Source: Fimousia sp045616445 (GTDB lineage Bacteria; Bacillota; Clostridia; Lachnospirales; Lachnospiraceae). From it: DNA of 64,000 bases. Positions 42,261-51,682 of this stretch are shown here, one piece after another. Position numbers and translations under genes: made by a program. The stretch covers positions 1 to 64,000 of the forward strand of contig JAZLGR010000004.1 of the NCBI GenBank assembly GCA_045616445.1. Reading direction: 5' to 3'. The notes under the pieces were generated by a model. That model searched no databases, was not told where the DNA came from, and saw only the letters and a list, made by a program, of their open reading frames with translations. Within the stretch, counting starts at the first letter, position 1. Every line of letters begins with the position of its first letter.

Positions 42261-43439
42261 ATGAACAATTTCAAGTATTACACACCTACCAAAGTTGTTT
42301 TTGGTAAGGACACAGAATTACAGGTTGCTAAATTAATCAAGGAATTTGGCGGTAACAAAGTATTGATCCACTACGGTGGTGGTAGTGTTATCCGTACAGG
42401 TCTGATGGACCGTGTGACCAATGTGTTAGACGAAGCAGGCATCGACTACATCATGCTTGGCGGCGCTGTGCCTAACCCAAGACTTGGTTTAGTATATGAA
42501 GGTATCGAACTTTGCAAAAAAGAAGGCGTAGATTTCATTCTTGCTGTTGGTGGTGGTAGTGCCATCGACTCTGCTAAGGCAATCGGCTATGGTATGACCA
42601 ATGAAGGCGATGTCTGGGATTTCTATGCAAAGACAAGAAGACCAAAAGCCTGTCTTCCGATCGGTGTTATCCTTACACTTTCCGCAACTGGTAGTGAGAT
42701 GAGTGATTCTTCCGTAATCACAAAGGAAGATGGTCTCATCAAACGTGGATGCAGCAGTGACTTCTCCCGTCCAAAATTTGCCATCATGAACCCAGTACTT
42801 ACCATGACATTACCAGATTATCAGACAGCATGTGGCTGTACCGACATCATGATGCACACCATGGAACGTTACTTCAACCAGGCTGATAACATGGAAATGA
42901 CTGACGTCATCGCAGAAGGCTTACTTCGCACTGTATTAAAGAATGCCAAAATCCTTGTAAATGAACCTGACAATTACGACGCAAGAGCAGAAGTGATGTG
43001 GGCTGGAAGCTTAGCACACAATGGGTTAACAGGCTGTGGTGGAGACGGCGGCGACTGGTCCTGTCACAAATTAGAACATGAACTTGGCGGTCTTTATGAT
43101 GTGGCTCACGGTGCAGGTCTTGCAGCTGTCTGGGGCACATGGGCTCGTTACGTATATAAAAACTGTATGCCAAGATTTAAGAAATTTGCCATCAATGTTA
43201 TGGGCATCGAACCAGTTGGCACAGATGAAGAAATCATCATCAAAGGTATCGAAGCAATGGAAGATTTCTACCGCGAAATCAAGATGCCTACAAACCTTCG
43301 TGAACTTGGCGTAGAACCAACAGAAGAAGAATTCGTAGAACTTGCAAGAAAATGTGCAATTGCATGTGGCGGAAAGAGCGGTAGTGCGAAAGTTCTTTAC
43401 GAAGAAGATATGCTTGCAATCTACAAGCTTGCTAAGTAA
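42261..43439 (+). CDS. Iron-containing alcohol dehydrogenase (butanol dehydrogenase type)
   Basis: 392 residues after AAAGGAGAAAAC. The N-terminal nucleotide fold has HYGGGSVIRTGLMD and the AVGGGSAIDSAKAIGYG motif. The metal site has TDIMMHTMERYF and HKLEHELGGLYDVAHGAGLA, supplying the His residues. This matches BdhA/YqdH-type NAD(P)H-dependent butanol dehydrogenases that reduce aldehydes in fermentation. Codon use is strongly biased toward frequent codons, suggesting high expression. It stands alone, 61 bases before a transporter gene. Confidence 0.92.
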   Translation: MNNFKYYTPTKVVFGKDTELQVAKLIKEFGGNKVLIHYGGGSVIRTGLMDRVTNVLDEAGIDYIMLGGAVPNPRLGLVYEGIELCKKEGVDFILAVGGGSAIDSAKAIGYGMTNEGDVWDFYAKTRRPKACLPIGVILTLSATGSEMSDSSVITKEDGLIKRGCSSDFSRPKFAIMNPVLTMTLPDYQTACGCTDIMMHTMERYFNQADNMEMTDVIAEGLLRTVLKNAKILVNEPDNYDARAEVMWAGSLAHNGLTGCGGDGGDWSCHKLEHELGGLYDVAHGAGLAAVWGTWARYVYKNCMPRFKKFAINVMGIEPVGTDEEIIIKGIEAMEDFYREIKMPTNLRELGVEPTEEEFVELARKCAIACGGKSGSAKVLYEEDMLAIYKLAK

Positions 43440-43500
43440 GATAGAATTATTCGAATTATTTCGAAAATACACAAAATTATCAAAGTAACAGGAGAATCTC

Positions 43501-44691
43501 ATGATAAAGAATATCATGTCTGTATTTAAAAATGAGAGAGGGGTCAAACTCTTTCTCATGTCCCTGTTCGTAACCGGTATCGGTTACGGCATCTACAAGG
43601 GCATCATCGATAACTACTTTGCAGAGGTGGTTATGATTGGAGAGTTCGACCGTGGGGTCATCGAATTCTTTCGTGAAATTCCAGGATTATTATTAATTGT
43701 CATCCTGGCGGCACTTTATATGTTTTCAGCTGAAAAACTCTATAAGCTCGGAGCAGTGATCATGCTTATTGGTATGGGCATGCTTTCTGTTGTGCCACCG
43801 GTGAAGGTTCTGGTAACCCTGGCAGTCTGCACCTACTCCCTTGGGGAACACATCCAGCTTGGCATGAAGAATACCTTATCTCTGGAGTATTCCAAAGAAG
43901 GATCCGGCGGACAGGCCCTGGGCTATCAGCAGGCCCTCTATCAGGTGGGTACCCTGATTGGCTATGGTGTCATCATCATCGCCTTCTTATTCTTATTAAA
44001 GAATAAGCCATATAAAGCATTTTTCATGGCATCTGCCCTGATCATGGCAATGGGTATGTTCATGTCCTTTGGTCTCACATCAGAAAGTGAAACCGACAGT
44101 ACCAAGCGAAGATTTTATTTTCGTAAGAAATTCAGAAAATATTACATGCTGGAGGTCTTTTATGGCGCCAGAAAGCAGGTGTTCTTCACTTTTGGTCCAT
44201 ATGTGCTGATCCTTTTCTACGGGGCCAATGCAAGCGTCATCAGTTTGCTCTTTGCTATCTCAGCACTCCTTGGTTTCTTCTTATCCCCTGTGGTTGGAAG
44301 AATCATCGATCGTTTTGGCTATAAGATTGTTATGATCTCAGATACTCTGATTCTCGTGATCGTGTGCTTTTTCTATGGATATGCACATCACATTTTCCCA
44401 CGGGACATCGCTTTCATCGTCTGCTGCATCAACTATATCTTAGACTCCATTATCTCCATGGCATCCATGGCGTCCAATGTTTACGTGCAGGATATTTCAG
44501 ACAGCAAAGAGGAGATGCGCGCAACCATTTCCACTGGTATTTCTGTCAACCATTTGATCACCATCATGATCGCATTATTCGGTGGATGGATTTGGAAAAC
44601 CCTCGGTGTAGAGACCTTATTTATGCTTTCCGCAGCCCTCGGACTTTGCAACAGCGCTTACGCTGCAACCATCAAAGTACCGAAAAAATAG
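43501..44691 (+). CDS. Major facilitator superfamily transporter
   Basis: 396 residues with 12 hydrophobic segments and a cytoplasmic loop rich in Lys and Arg near the middle (TKRRFYFRKKFRKYY). The family motif-like GRIIDRFGYKIVM lies in the second half. ACAGGAGAATC precedes the start. It follows the alcohol dehydrogenase by 61 bases without a terminator, so it may be co-transcribed. Substrate cannot be given. Confidence 0.8.
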   Translation: MIKNIMSVFKNERGVKLFLMSLFVTGIGYGIYKGIIDNYFAEVVMIGEFDRGVIEFFREIPGLLLIVILAALYMFSAEKLYKLGAVIMLIGMGMLSVVPPVKVLVTLAVCTYSLGEHIQLGMKNTLSLEYSKEGSGGQALGYQQALYQVGTLIGYGVIIIAFLFLLKNKPYKAFFMASALIMAMGMFMSFGLTSESETDSTKRRFYFRKKFRKYYMLEVFYGARKQVFFTFGPYVLILFYGANASVISLLFAISALLGFFLSPVVGRIIDRFGYKIVMISDTLILVIVCFFYGYAHHIFPRDIAFIVCCINYILDSIISMASMASNVYVQDISDSKEEMRATISTGISVNHLITIMIALFGGWIWKTLGVETLFMLSAALGLCNSAYAATIKVPKK

Positions 44692-44772
44692 TGCTTTCGG
44701 TGCCGAAAAGAAAGCGGAAAACAACCATACAAAAACACTCAAAAACCGACTTAATAAAATAAAGTTTACAAA

Positions 44773-44801
44773 TTGACTATAGGAATCCCCTTTGCTATTA
44801 T
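44773..44801 (+). promoter_or_regulatory. Promoter of the alanine/sodium symporter gene
   Basis: TTGACT (44773-44778), 17 bp, TATTAT (44796-44801). Confidence 0.6.
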
Positions 44802-44846
44802 TTTGAATTGTGACAAAAGAAAATGATAGTTAGGGGATTACTTTTT

Positions 44847-46274
44847 ATGCAAAAATTTTCAATATTAGTGAATCAATTAGACGGCATGATCTGGAGCATG
44901 TTATTGGTCCTTCTATGCCTTGGAGTCGGATTATTCTTAACCCTTCGACTTCGATTCGTACAGTTTCGAATGATCAGAGAGATGGTAACATTGCTCTTTG
45001 GTGATAAGAAGACTGATAATGGGATTTCATCCTTTCAGGCCTTTGCAACGACTGTAGGTGCCCGTGTAGGAATGGGCAACATCGCCGGTATTGCCAGTGC
45101 CATCTTCTATGGCGGCCCGGGAGCCATCTTCTGGATGTGGATGATTGCCATCATCGGCTCTGCATCTGCCTTCACGGAAGCAACCCTGGCACAGGCCTAC
45201 AAACAGAAGAACCTGGAGGGGGTTTTCATTGGAGGTCCGGCCTATTATCTGGAAAAAGGGCTTCGCTGCAAGCCTTACGCCATCATATTTGCCATTGTTG
45301 CATTTCTGGGACCGGGACTGTTACTTCCTGGCGTTCAGATCAACTCTCTGGTAACGGTGTTTAACGAAGCCTTCAGTGTGAATAAAGTCTTAGTTGGCGC
45401 CATCTGCTGTGGATTACTCGCCTTCGTCGTATGTGGAAGCATCAAGCGAATCTCCAAACTGGCAGAAATCTTAGCGCCGGTTATGTGTCTGATTTATATC
45501 GGCCTGGCCTTGATCATTGTGGGAATGAATATCACGAAGCTTCCATGGGCGATTTCCATGATTGTACGATCTGCCATCGGCATTCATCCACTCCTTGGAG
45601 GAATCGTTGGTTCTGCCATCTCCTGGGGTGTGAAACGAGGCATTTACTCAAATGAAGCTGGTATGGGCTGCGGAGCCATCGTTTCTGGTGCAGCAGAATG
45701 TAATCATCCAGTGGAACAGGGCTTGATTCAGGCATTTTCTATCTATGTGGATACTTTGTTTGTTGGGACTGCGACTGCGCTGATCATCATACTGACGGGA
45801 ACATTTGACGTGACAGACGGGGCAAATCTACTGCTTAGTCAGACCGGCGGGTTAGAAGCGGGCATCGTATGGACCCAGCACGCATTGATGAATACCTATG
45901 GATCATGGGTGGGCAAGCTTCTTGCTATCATCATCGTTTTATTCGTGTTTACATCCATGACCGGCTACTGTTATCAGGCAGAGGCAAATGTGAGCTATCT
46001 CTTCCACGGAATGCCGGCAGCCATCTGGGTATGTCGTGCCATCTTCGTCGTGGCATCCTTCATGGGCGCGCTGATCAATGCAGACGCCATGTGGGCAATA
46101 GGCGACATCGGATATGGGTTAATGGCCTGGGCCAATATTATCGCCATCGTGCTGCTATCTTCCACGGCAGCGAAGCTGTTAAAGGATTACGAAAAACAGA
46201 AAAAAGAAGGAAAGGAACCGGTTTATGACCCTTCCATATTCGGAATTGAAGATGAAACCGGCGCCTGGAAATAA
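44847..46274 (+). CDS. Sodium:alanine symporter (AGCS family)
   Basis: 475 residues from ATG 44847, which has AGGGGATT upstream; an in-frame ATG at 44823 is less well placed. The family signature ATTVGARVGMGNIAGIASAI and the later SNEAGMGCGAIVSGAAECNHP are present. It has about 10-11 membrane helices. AGCS carriers import alanine or glycine with Na+. Single-gene transcript with its own promoter and terminator. Confidence 0.9.
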   Translation: MQKFSILVNQLDGMIWSMLLVLLCLGVGLFLTLRLRFVQFRMIREMVTLLFGDKKTDNGISSFQAFATTVGARVGMGNIAGIASAIFYGGPGAIFWMWMIAIIGSASAFTEATLAQAYKQKNLEGVFIGGPAYYLEKGLRCKPYAIIFAIVAFLGPGLLLPGVQINSLVTVFNEAFSVNKVLVGAICCGLLAFVVCGSIKRISKLAEILAPVMCLIYIGLALIIVGMNITKLPWAISMIVRSAIGIHPLLGGIVGSAISWGVKRGIYSNEAGMGCGAIVSGAAECNHPVEQGLIQAFSIYVDTLFVGTATALIIILTGTFDVTDGANLLLSQTGGLEAGIVWTQHALMNTYGSWVGKLLAIIIVLFVFTSMTGYCYQAEANVSYLFHGMPAAIWVCRAIFVVASFMGALINADAMWAIGDIGYGLMAWANIIAIVLLSSTAAKLLKDYEKQKKEGKEPVYDPSIFGIEDETGAWK

Positions 46275-46277
46275 AAA

Positions 46278-46322
46278 AAGAGCTGTGCAGATCTTAACAT
46301 CATAGGATCTACACAGCTTTTA
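46278..46322. terminator. Bidirectional terminator
   Basis: AGCTGTGCAGATC pairs with GATCTACACAGCT, flanked by an A-run and a T-run; between convergent genes. Confidence 0.85.
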
Positions 46323-46733
46323 TTAATATTTCAGGTCTTCGAAAACCTTATGGATTTCAGGGAAGGATCTCTTCAGTGATACTGGTCTTCCGTCGCCATT
46401 TAAGAAGCAGTGGCTGCTTTCACCAATGCAGCGAACTTCTTCGGTTTTCTTGTCGTAGATGACGTAGGAAAGAATGAGGCGGGTACCTGTGTATCGTTTG
46501 ATATTTGTCTCAATGATTACAACATCGCCAAAACGGGACATGGTCTTGTATTCTGCGTTCACACCGATCACTGGAATGATGATGCCGCATTCTTCCATCT
46601 TCTCATAGCCGAATCCAGCGGCCTCCAACACATAATTTCTTGCCTCCTCAAACCAGCGGATGTAGTTGGAGTGATGCACGATGGCCATCTGGTCTGTCTC
46701 ATAATACTGTACTCTGTGTTCATATAAAGTCAT
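46323..46733 (-). CDS. YbgC/FadM-type acyl-CoA thioesterase
   Basis: 136 residues from ATG 46733 (AAAGAGGATAAG before it). A hot-dog fold protein of the 4-hydroxybenzoyl-CoA thioesterase group. The motif YYETDQMAIVHHSNYIRWFEEAR contains the catalytic Asp of the family. It hydrolyses acyl-CoA thioesters. It begins 17 bases downstream of the ABC-GNAT gene on the same strand, so the two form an operon. Confidence 0.88.
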   Translation of the reverse strand: MTLYEHRVQYYETDQMAIVHHSNYIRWFEEARNYVLEAAGFGYEKMEECGIIIPVIGVNAEYKTMSRFGDVVIIETNIKRYTGTRLILSYVIYDKKTEEVRCIGESSHCFLNGDGRPVSLKRSFPEIHKVFEDLKY

Positions 46734-46749
46734 ATTCTTATCCTCTTTT

Positions 46750-49098
46750 CTATATACTTCTGGCAAATGTTTCCACCAGATATTCTCCGTTGTCGCGAAT
46801 CTCCCCGGTACTTGCAAAGCCCTGTGCTTCCCAGAAGCCGATGGCTTCCCTATTCTCCTTAACACATCCGAGAGATAAATAATCATAGCCTTCTGCACTT
46901 AAGGCAGCTCTTACATCGGCGAAGATGGCAGAACCAATGCCCTGCCCCTGAAGGTCTGCGTTCACCATGAACCAGCCGATGAAGGCATCATCAGATTCCG
47001 GATATCCGGTAATCAGATCCATGACAGCCACTAAGTGATTGCCATCGTAGAAGCCTACAAAATATTTGTCCTTTGTGGAGACGTCTCCTGGCAGCCGGGT
47101 GATGATTTCGGTTAAGCTTTCCACCGTTGGGATGGAGCCAATATATTGATAATACTTTTTATTATTTTTACATAATTGATAGACATCTGCGATGTCATCT
47201 TCTTCAATTCTACGCACATCGAACTGGGTTGCCAGAGCCTGGATGTTGATTTTGGATGCTCCATGTTCACTTTCATAGTCGATGGCCTGTCTGAACTGGG
47301 TTTCATAAAGCTTGCGGTATGTGCCGCCCAGAGCAAGAAGCTCTTCGTGGGTCCCCTGTTCGGCAATCTCCCCATCCTTCACAACCAGGATGGAATCAGC
47401 TTTTAAGATTGTAGAAAGTCGATGGGCAATGACGATACTGGTGCGTCCCTTCATCATAGCCTCTAAAGCATCCTGAATGGCATTTTCAGAGATCGAATCA
47501 AGGGCGCTGGTTGCTTCGTCTAAGATCAGGATTTTCGGATCCTTTAAGATGACTCGTGCGATGGAGATACGCTGTTTTTCTCCGCCGGAAAGTTTTAATC
47601 CACGGTTTCCAACCTCTGTCAGATAGCCATCTGGCTGGGAGATGATAAAGTCATGAATGTTGGCGATGCGGCAGGCTTCCTCAATCTCTTCCATAGTGGC
47701 ATCTTCCTTAGCATAACGAAGGTTATCAAGGATAGTGCCGTTGAACAGATAGGATTCCTGGGTTACCACGCCGATGCACTGGCGAAGGTAAGAAAGATCA
47801 AAGTCTCGTACATCCACTCCTGCGATGGTAACACTTCCGCCAACCACATCATAGAGACGAGGAATCAGATTGACCACAGTGGATTTGCCGGAACCAGATG
47901 GACCGACGATGGCATACATCTTGCCACCTGGAACAGTAAAGTTCACATCTGTGAGTAGTGGAAGATTTTTGTCATAGGAGAATGCAACATGTTCGTACAC
48001 GATTGGTTCCATGTCCACGTCTGGTTTTGCGCCATTGGCAGGAGACTGGATTGTATTCTCACGGTCAAAGTAGTCAAAGATACGGGTAAACAGCGCCAGA
48101 GAGCGGGTAAAATCCACCTGCAGATTTAACAATGATTCCACAGGACGGTACAGTCGGTTGATCAGTGCCACTGTTGCAGTGATGGTACCAACGGTTAAGC
48201 TGGTATCGATATGATTGATGATCAAAAATCCTCCTGCAAAGTAGATCAGAAGTGGCCCAATCTGGGTGAATAATCCCATGACAACCATGAACCATTTGCC
48301 GCTTCGGCGTTCCTTTAAGGCAATTGCGGTTGCTTCTTCGTTGACCTTTACGAATTTTTCGTATTCTTTTTCCTCACGGGTGAAGATTTTAACCAGCATG
48401 GCACCGCTGACCGACAGGGTCTCGTTGATTACCTGATTGATTTCATCATTCTTTGCCTGGGATTCGGATAAAAGCTGCCAACGGGTCTTGCCGGCGCTTC
48501 TTGTTGGTAGAATGAGCAGTGGAATGATGGCGATGCCGACTAGGGCAAGCTGCCAGCTCATGCCAAGGAGGGCAACCATGGTAGTTACCACAGTGACAAT
48601 GTTACTGACAATGCTCGATAAGGTGCCGCTGATGACGGTGCTGACGCCGCTGATGTCAGTGTTCATGCGAGTGATGATATCTCCTTGTTTTTCTGTGGTG
48701 AAGAAGGAGTGTGGCATATACTGCAGATGATGATACATCTGATTTTTCATGTCAAAGATGATGCGCTGGGAGATCCAGGCATTGATATAGCTTTCCAATA
48801 CGCCGATTAACTGGCTGGCAGTCAGTGCACAGAATGCCATGAGCAGCAGTCTGACCAGTAATGCCATATCCTGTCCCACCAATGCCTGGTCTACAATCTT
48901 ACCAGTGATGATGGATGGAAGCAGTCCAACCGTTGCAGAGAGCAGGATTGCCACAAAGACAAATAAAAACTGGAGCCAGTAAGGCTTTAAATAGGATAAA
49001 ATGCGAAATAATAATTGTTTGGTTACTTTGGGAAGATGTTTCTTTTCTTCCTCGGTCAGGAACCCTCTTGGCCCCAGACCACCTTGTCCTCTCGCCAT
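46750..49098 (-). CDS. ABC exporter half-transporter fused to a GNAT acetyltransferase
   Basis: 782 residues in one uninterrupted frame. Residues 30-340 hold six membrane helices of a type-1 exporter. Residues 365-600 are the nucleotide-binding domain: Walker A GPSGSGKST (399-407), signature LSGGEKQ (503-509), Walker B ILILDEATS, then the H-loop AHR. Residues 627-782 are a complete GNAT domain with the acetyl-CoA loop LQGQGIGSAI (716-725) and the ENREAIGFWEAQGF C-terminal block. Exporters of this type normally end near residue 600. The protein should form a homodimer with two acetyltransferase domains on the cytoplasmic side. The fusion suggests that substrate is acetylated before or instead of being exported. 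Confidence 0.88.
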   Translation of the reverse strand: MARGQGGLGPRGFLTEEEKKHLPKVTKQLLFRILSYLKPYWLQFLFVFVAILLSATVGLLPSIITGKIVDQALVGQDMALLVRLLLMAFCALTASQLIGVLESYINAWISQRIIFDMKNQMYHHLQYMPHSFFTTEKQGDIITRMNTDISGVSTVISGTLSSIVSNIVTVVTTMVALLGMSWQLALVGIAIIPLLILPTRSAGKTRWQLLSESQAKNDEINQVINETLSVSGAMLVKIFTREEKEYEKFVKVNEEATAIALKERRSGKWFMVVMGLFTQIGPLLIYFAGGFLIINHIDTSLTVGTITATVALINRLYRPVESLLNLQVDFTRSLALFTRIFDYFDRENTIQSPANGAKPDVDMEPIVYEHVAFSYDKNLPLLTDVNFTVPGGKMYAIVGPSGSGKSTVVNLIPRLYDVVGGSVTIAGVDVRDFDLSYLRQCIGVVTQESYLFNGTILDNLRYAKEDATMEEIEEACRIANIHDFIISQPDGYLTEVGNRGLKLSGGEKQRISIARVILKDPKILILDEATSALDSISENAIQDALEAMMKGRTSIVIAHRLSTILKADSILVVKDGEIAEQGTHEELLALGGTYRKLYETQFRQAIDYESEHGASKINIQALATQFDVRRIEEDDIADVYQLCKNNKKYYQYIGSIPTVESLTEIITRLPGDVSTKDKYFVGFYDGNHLVAVMDLITGYPESDDAFIGWFMVNADLQGQGIGSAIFADVRAALSAEGYDYLSLGCVKENREAIGFWEAQGFASTGEIRDNGEYLVETFARSI

Positions 49099-49203
49099 AA
49101 TAGTACATACCTCGTTTTTCTAATAATAGATTAATTATACCATAAGATTCTGTGTTATAATATGATGGATGTCAATTCAGAATAAGATAAGGAAGACAGA
49201 TTT

Positions 49204-50193
49204 ATGAACATCGCAACGAAAGTGGTGCTGGGCAATACGGGTATCTCCGTGTCTAAAGTGGGCTTTGGTGTCCATCCTCTGGGCCCATCCAGAAAGAATC
49301 TTTCTATAGAAGAGGGATCAGACCTGATGCTATATGCCTACGAGCAGGGCATCCGGTTTTATGACACCGCCCAGTTTTACCAGACTTATGAATATATCAA
49401 AGAAACAATAGCAAAGATTAAGAATAGTCCAAAGTTTGATGCTCTTCCAGTCATCAGCAGCAAATCCTTAGAAGAGGACTATGATGGCATGTGGGATGCC
49501 ATTGAGGAGGCCATGGACAAGACAGGACTTCCGGTGATCGACATTTTCCTCATGCATCAGATGGTGCCAGGGGATTTTGAGAGTCGCAAAGGTGCCTGGA
49601 AAGCACTCCTTGATGCGAAGAAAGCCGGGAAGGTAAAGGCCATTGGTATTTCCACCCACCATCAGGATGTGGTAACAGAGGCCGCTTCTAAAGATGATGT
49701 AGATGTGGTTTTTGCCCTCTATAATTATGCGGGGCTCGGTATCCGCAACGGCGAGGAGGCAGGTACTCCACAGGGTATGCTTTCTGCTTTGCAGATGTGT
49801 CAGCAAAATGGCATCGGAGTCTACACCATGAAGGTATTTGGTGGCGGCAATCTGACCTGCTCCTATCAGGAGGCTGCGAAGCATGTATTCTTCGACTGTC
49901 AGGAGGTGATTCCTTCTGCAGTGGTTGGATTTACAACAAAACAGGAGGTGGATGAGCTGGATGACCTGCTTACCGGGATCATGGAACTTGCATATAATCC
50001 GCCGACAGATGATAAGAAGCTTCGAGTGGACAGAGAGGACTGCATGGGCTGTGGTACCTGCGTGCGTATCTGCGCTTCAGGCGCCATGCATTACAGCCGG
50101 GTAGATGGTCTTGCAGAAATCGACTATGATCGATGTGTCAGCTGTAATTACTGCGCCATTGCCTGTCCGGAGCGCGCTATCGTATTGTGGTAG
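49204..50193 (+). CDS. Aldo/keto reductase with C-terminal ferredoxin domain
   Basis: 329 residues. Residues 1-270 are an AKR barrel (KVGFGVHPLG, FYDTAQFYQTYEYI, DIFLMHQM). The C-terminus has two [4Fe-4S] motifs, CMGCGTCVRIC and CVSCNYCAIACP. Such ferredoxin-tailed AKRs are common in anaerobes, where electrons may come from ferredoxin as well as NADPH. It is 67 bases upstream of the D-serine dehydratase gene on the same strand. Substrate unknown. Confidence 0.88.
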   Translation: MNIATKVVLGNTGISVSKVGFGVHPLGPSRKNLSIEEGSDLMLYAYEQGIRFYDTAQFYQTYEYIKETIAKIKNSPKFDALPVISSKSLEEDYDGMWDAIEEAMDKTGLPVIDIFLMHQMVPGDFESRKGAWKALLDAKKAGKVKAIGISTHHQDVVTEAASKDDVDVVFALYNYAGLGIRNGEEAGTPQGMLSALQMCQQNGIGVYTMKVFGGGNLTCSYQEAAKHVFFDCQEVIPSAVVGFTTKQEVDELDDLLTGIMELAYNPPTDDKKLRVDREDCMGCGTCVRICASGAMHYSRVDGLAEIDYDRCVSCNYCAIACPERAIVLW

Positions 50194-50260
50194 CATGATA
50201 TATAATAGTAGAAACCTACAGAGCTCAAATCTTGAATGATCAATATAGAAGGAATTAGAT

Positions 50261-51529
50261 ATGAATACAGTAGAACAGTTAAAAAACAGAGAAGAAACCT
50301 TCTGGCTCAATCCAAATCTGAAGAAGGATATGGATTTTATGGAGAAGGTCAATGGTTATGGATACATTTACTTAAAAGCAGCACAGAATCGATTTATGAG
50401 ATATCTGCCTTATATTGCAAGTGCATTCCCGGAAACAGCATCGAAAAAGGGGGTCATCGAATCCAACCTTCTTGGCATCCCGGATATGAAGGATTACTTA
50501 AACAGGCAGGGGGCTAAGATCAAGGGTCAGCTTCTGCTAAAGGACGATGCCAGATTGCCGATTGCAGGTTCAGTGAAGGCCAGAGGCGGTATCCACGAAG
50601 TATTAAAATATGCAGAAACTCTGATGCAGAGAGAGAAGATGCTCTTCCCAACCGATGATTACAGTAAGATTGATTCTGATGAATTCCGTGAATTTTTCAG
50701 TCAGTATACCATTCAGGTGGGCTCCACAGGAAACTTAGGAATCAGTATCGGAAGAATGGCAGCAAGAATGGGATTTCGTGTCATCGTACATATGTCTTCT
50801 GATGCCAAGCAGTGGAAGAAGGAACTGCTTCGCAGCGAAGGTGTCATCGTAAAGGAATATGACGGGGATTATTCTGAAGCGGTCGCTCAGGGACGCAGGG
50901 AGTCTGAGGAAGATCCGATGAGCTACTTTGTGGACGATGAAAACTCTGAAGACTTATTTTTCGGTTATTCCACCGTGGCACTGCGCCTTCGCATACAGAT
51001 CAAAAAAGCACACATCAGTGTGGATGCCACCCATCCACTCTTTGTATACATTCCATGTGGTGTGGGAGGTGCACCGGGCGGCATCACATTTGGCTTAAAG
51101 GAAACATTAGGACCTTGTGTACATTGCTTCTTTGCAGAACCAGTGGAGGCGCCATGCTTTACTCTTGGAATGGCAAGTGGCAAGAAGGGTGAAATCAGTG
51201 TCCAGGATATTGGACTTTCCGGCAAAACTATCGCAGATGGTCTGGCTGTTGGACGCCCATCAGGATTTGCATGTGATATGATGGACTCTCTGATGGCAGG
51301 TGCATTTACCGTGGAGGATGAGAAGCTGCTTGCTTATCAGAAGGCGATGATGGACATTGAGGATGTCTTTTTAGAACCATCTGCCTGTGCAGGCTTCCAT
51401 GGACTCATGCAGGTTGGCGTGGAAGGATCTGCCTTTGAACAGTATGTAAAAGAGAATGGTCTGGAAGACTATATGGACAATGCCACCCATATCGTCTGGG
51501 GAACCGGCGGCGGACTGATGCCTCATTAA
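50261..51529 (+). CDS. dsdA: D-serine ammonia-lyase
   Basis: 422 residues, started after AGAAGGAATT. A fold-type II PLP enzyme. Lys106 in GSVKARGG is the Schiff-base lysine. VGSTGNLGISIGRMAARMGF binds the phosphate, and CGVGGAPGGITFGLKE and ATHIVWGTGGGLMP match DsdA. It converts D-serine to pyruvate and ammonia in the cytosol. It may detoxify D-serine or use peptidoglycan-derived D-amino acids. No DsdC regulator or DsdX carrier is adjacent. Confidence 0.93.
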   Translation: MNTVEQLKNREETFWLNPNLKKDMDFMEKVNGYGYIYLKAAQNRFMRYLPYIASAFPETASKKGVIESNLLGIPDMKDYLNRQGAKIKGQLLLKDDARLPIAGSVKARGGIHEVLKYAETLMQREKMLFPTDDYSKIDSDEFREFFSQYTIQVGSTGNLGISIGRMAARMGFRVIVHMSSDAKQWKKELLRSEGVIVKEYDGDYSEAVAQGRRESEEDPMSYFVDDENSEDLFFGYSTVALRLRIQIKKAHISVDATHPLFVYIPCGVGGAPGGITFGLKETLGPCVHCFFAEPVEAPCFTLGMASGKKGEISVQDIGLSGKTIADGLAVGRPSGFACDMMDSLMAGAFTVEDEKLLAYQKAMMDIEDVFLEPSACAGFHGLMQVGVEGSAFEQYVKENGLEDYMDNATHIVWGTGGGLMPH

Positions 51530-51576
51530 TTAAGGTTTATTATAATAATGGAGTACGGAAATTAAGTGGGTGTATC

Positions 51577-51605
51577 TTGAATACCCTTTTGATTTCATGT
51601 AAAAT
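51577..51605 (+). promoter_or_regulatory. Promoter of nadE
   Basis: TTGAAT (51577-51582), 17 bp, TAAAAT (51600-51605). Confidence 0.65.
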
Positions 51606-51625
51606 ATAGGACATGAATAGTCACA

Positions 51626-51635
51626 TGTCGTGTCA
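51626..51635 (+). promoter_or_regulatory. Candidate NiaR box in the nadE leader
   Basis: TGTCGTGTCA lies about 14 bases after the predicted start of transcription. The same word with one change (TGTCTTGTCA) lies at the same relative place in front of niaR. Confidence 0.5.
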
Positions 51636-51682
51636 GGAGAAAGGAGCGATTTGGCCCTGTCGTGACCAGATCTAGAACAATC

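Noticed and set aside
51606..51682. Possible riboswitch in the nadE leader
   Set aside because: Short stems (GACATG/CATGTC) are present, but there is no terminator or sequestered ribosome site; the NiaR box explains the conserved word better.
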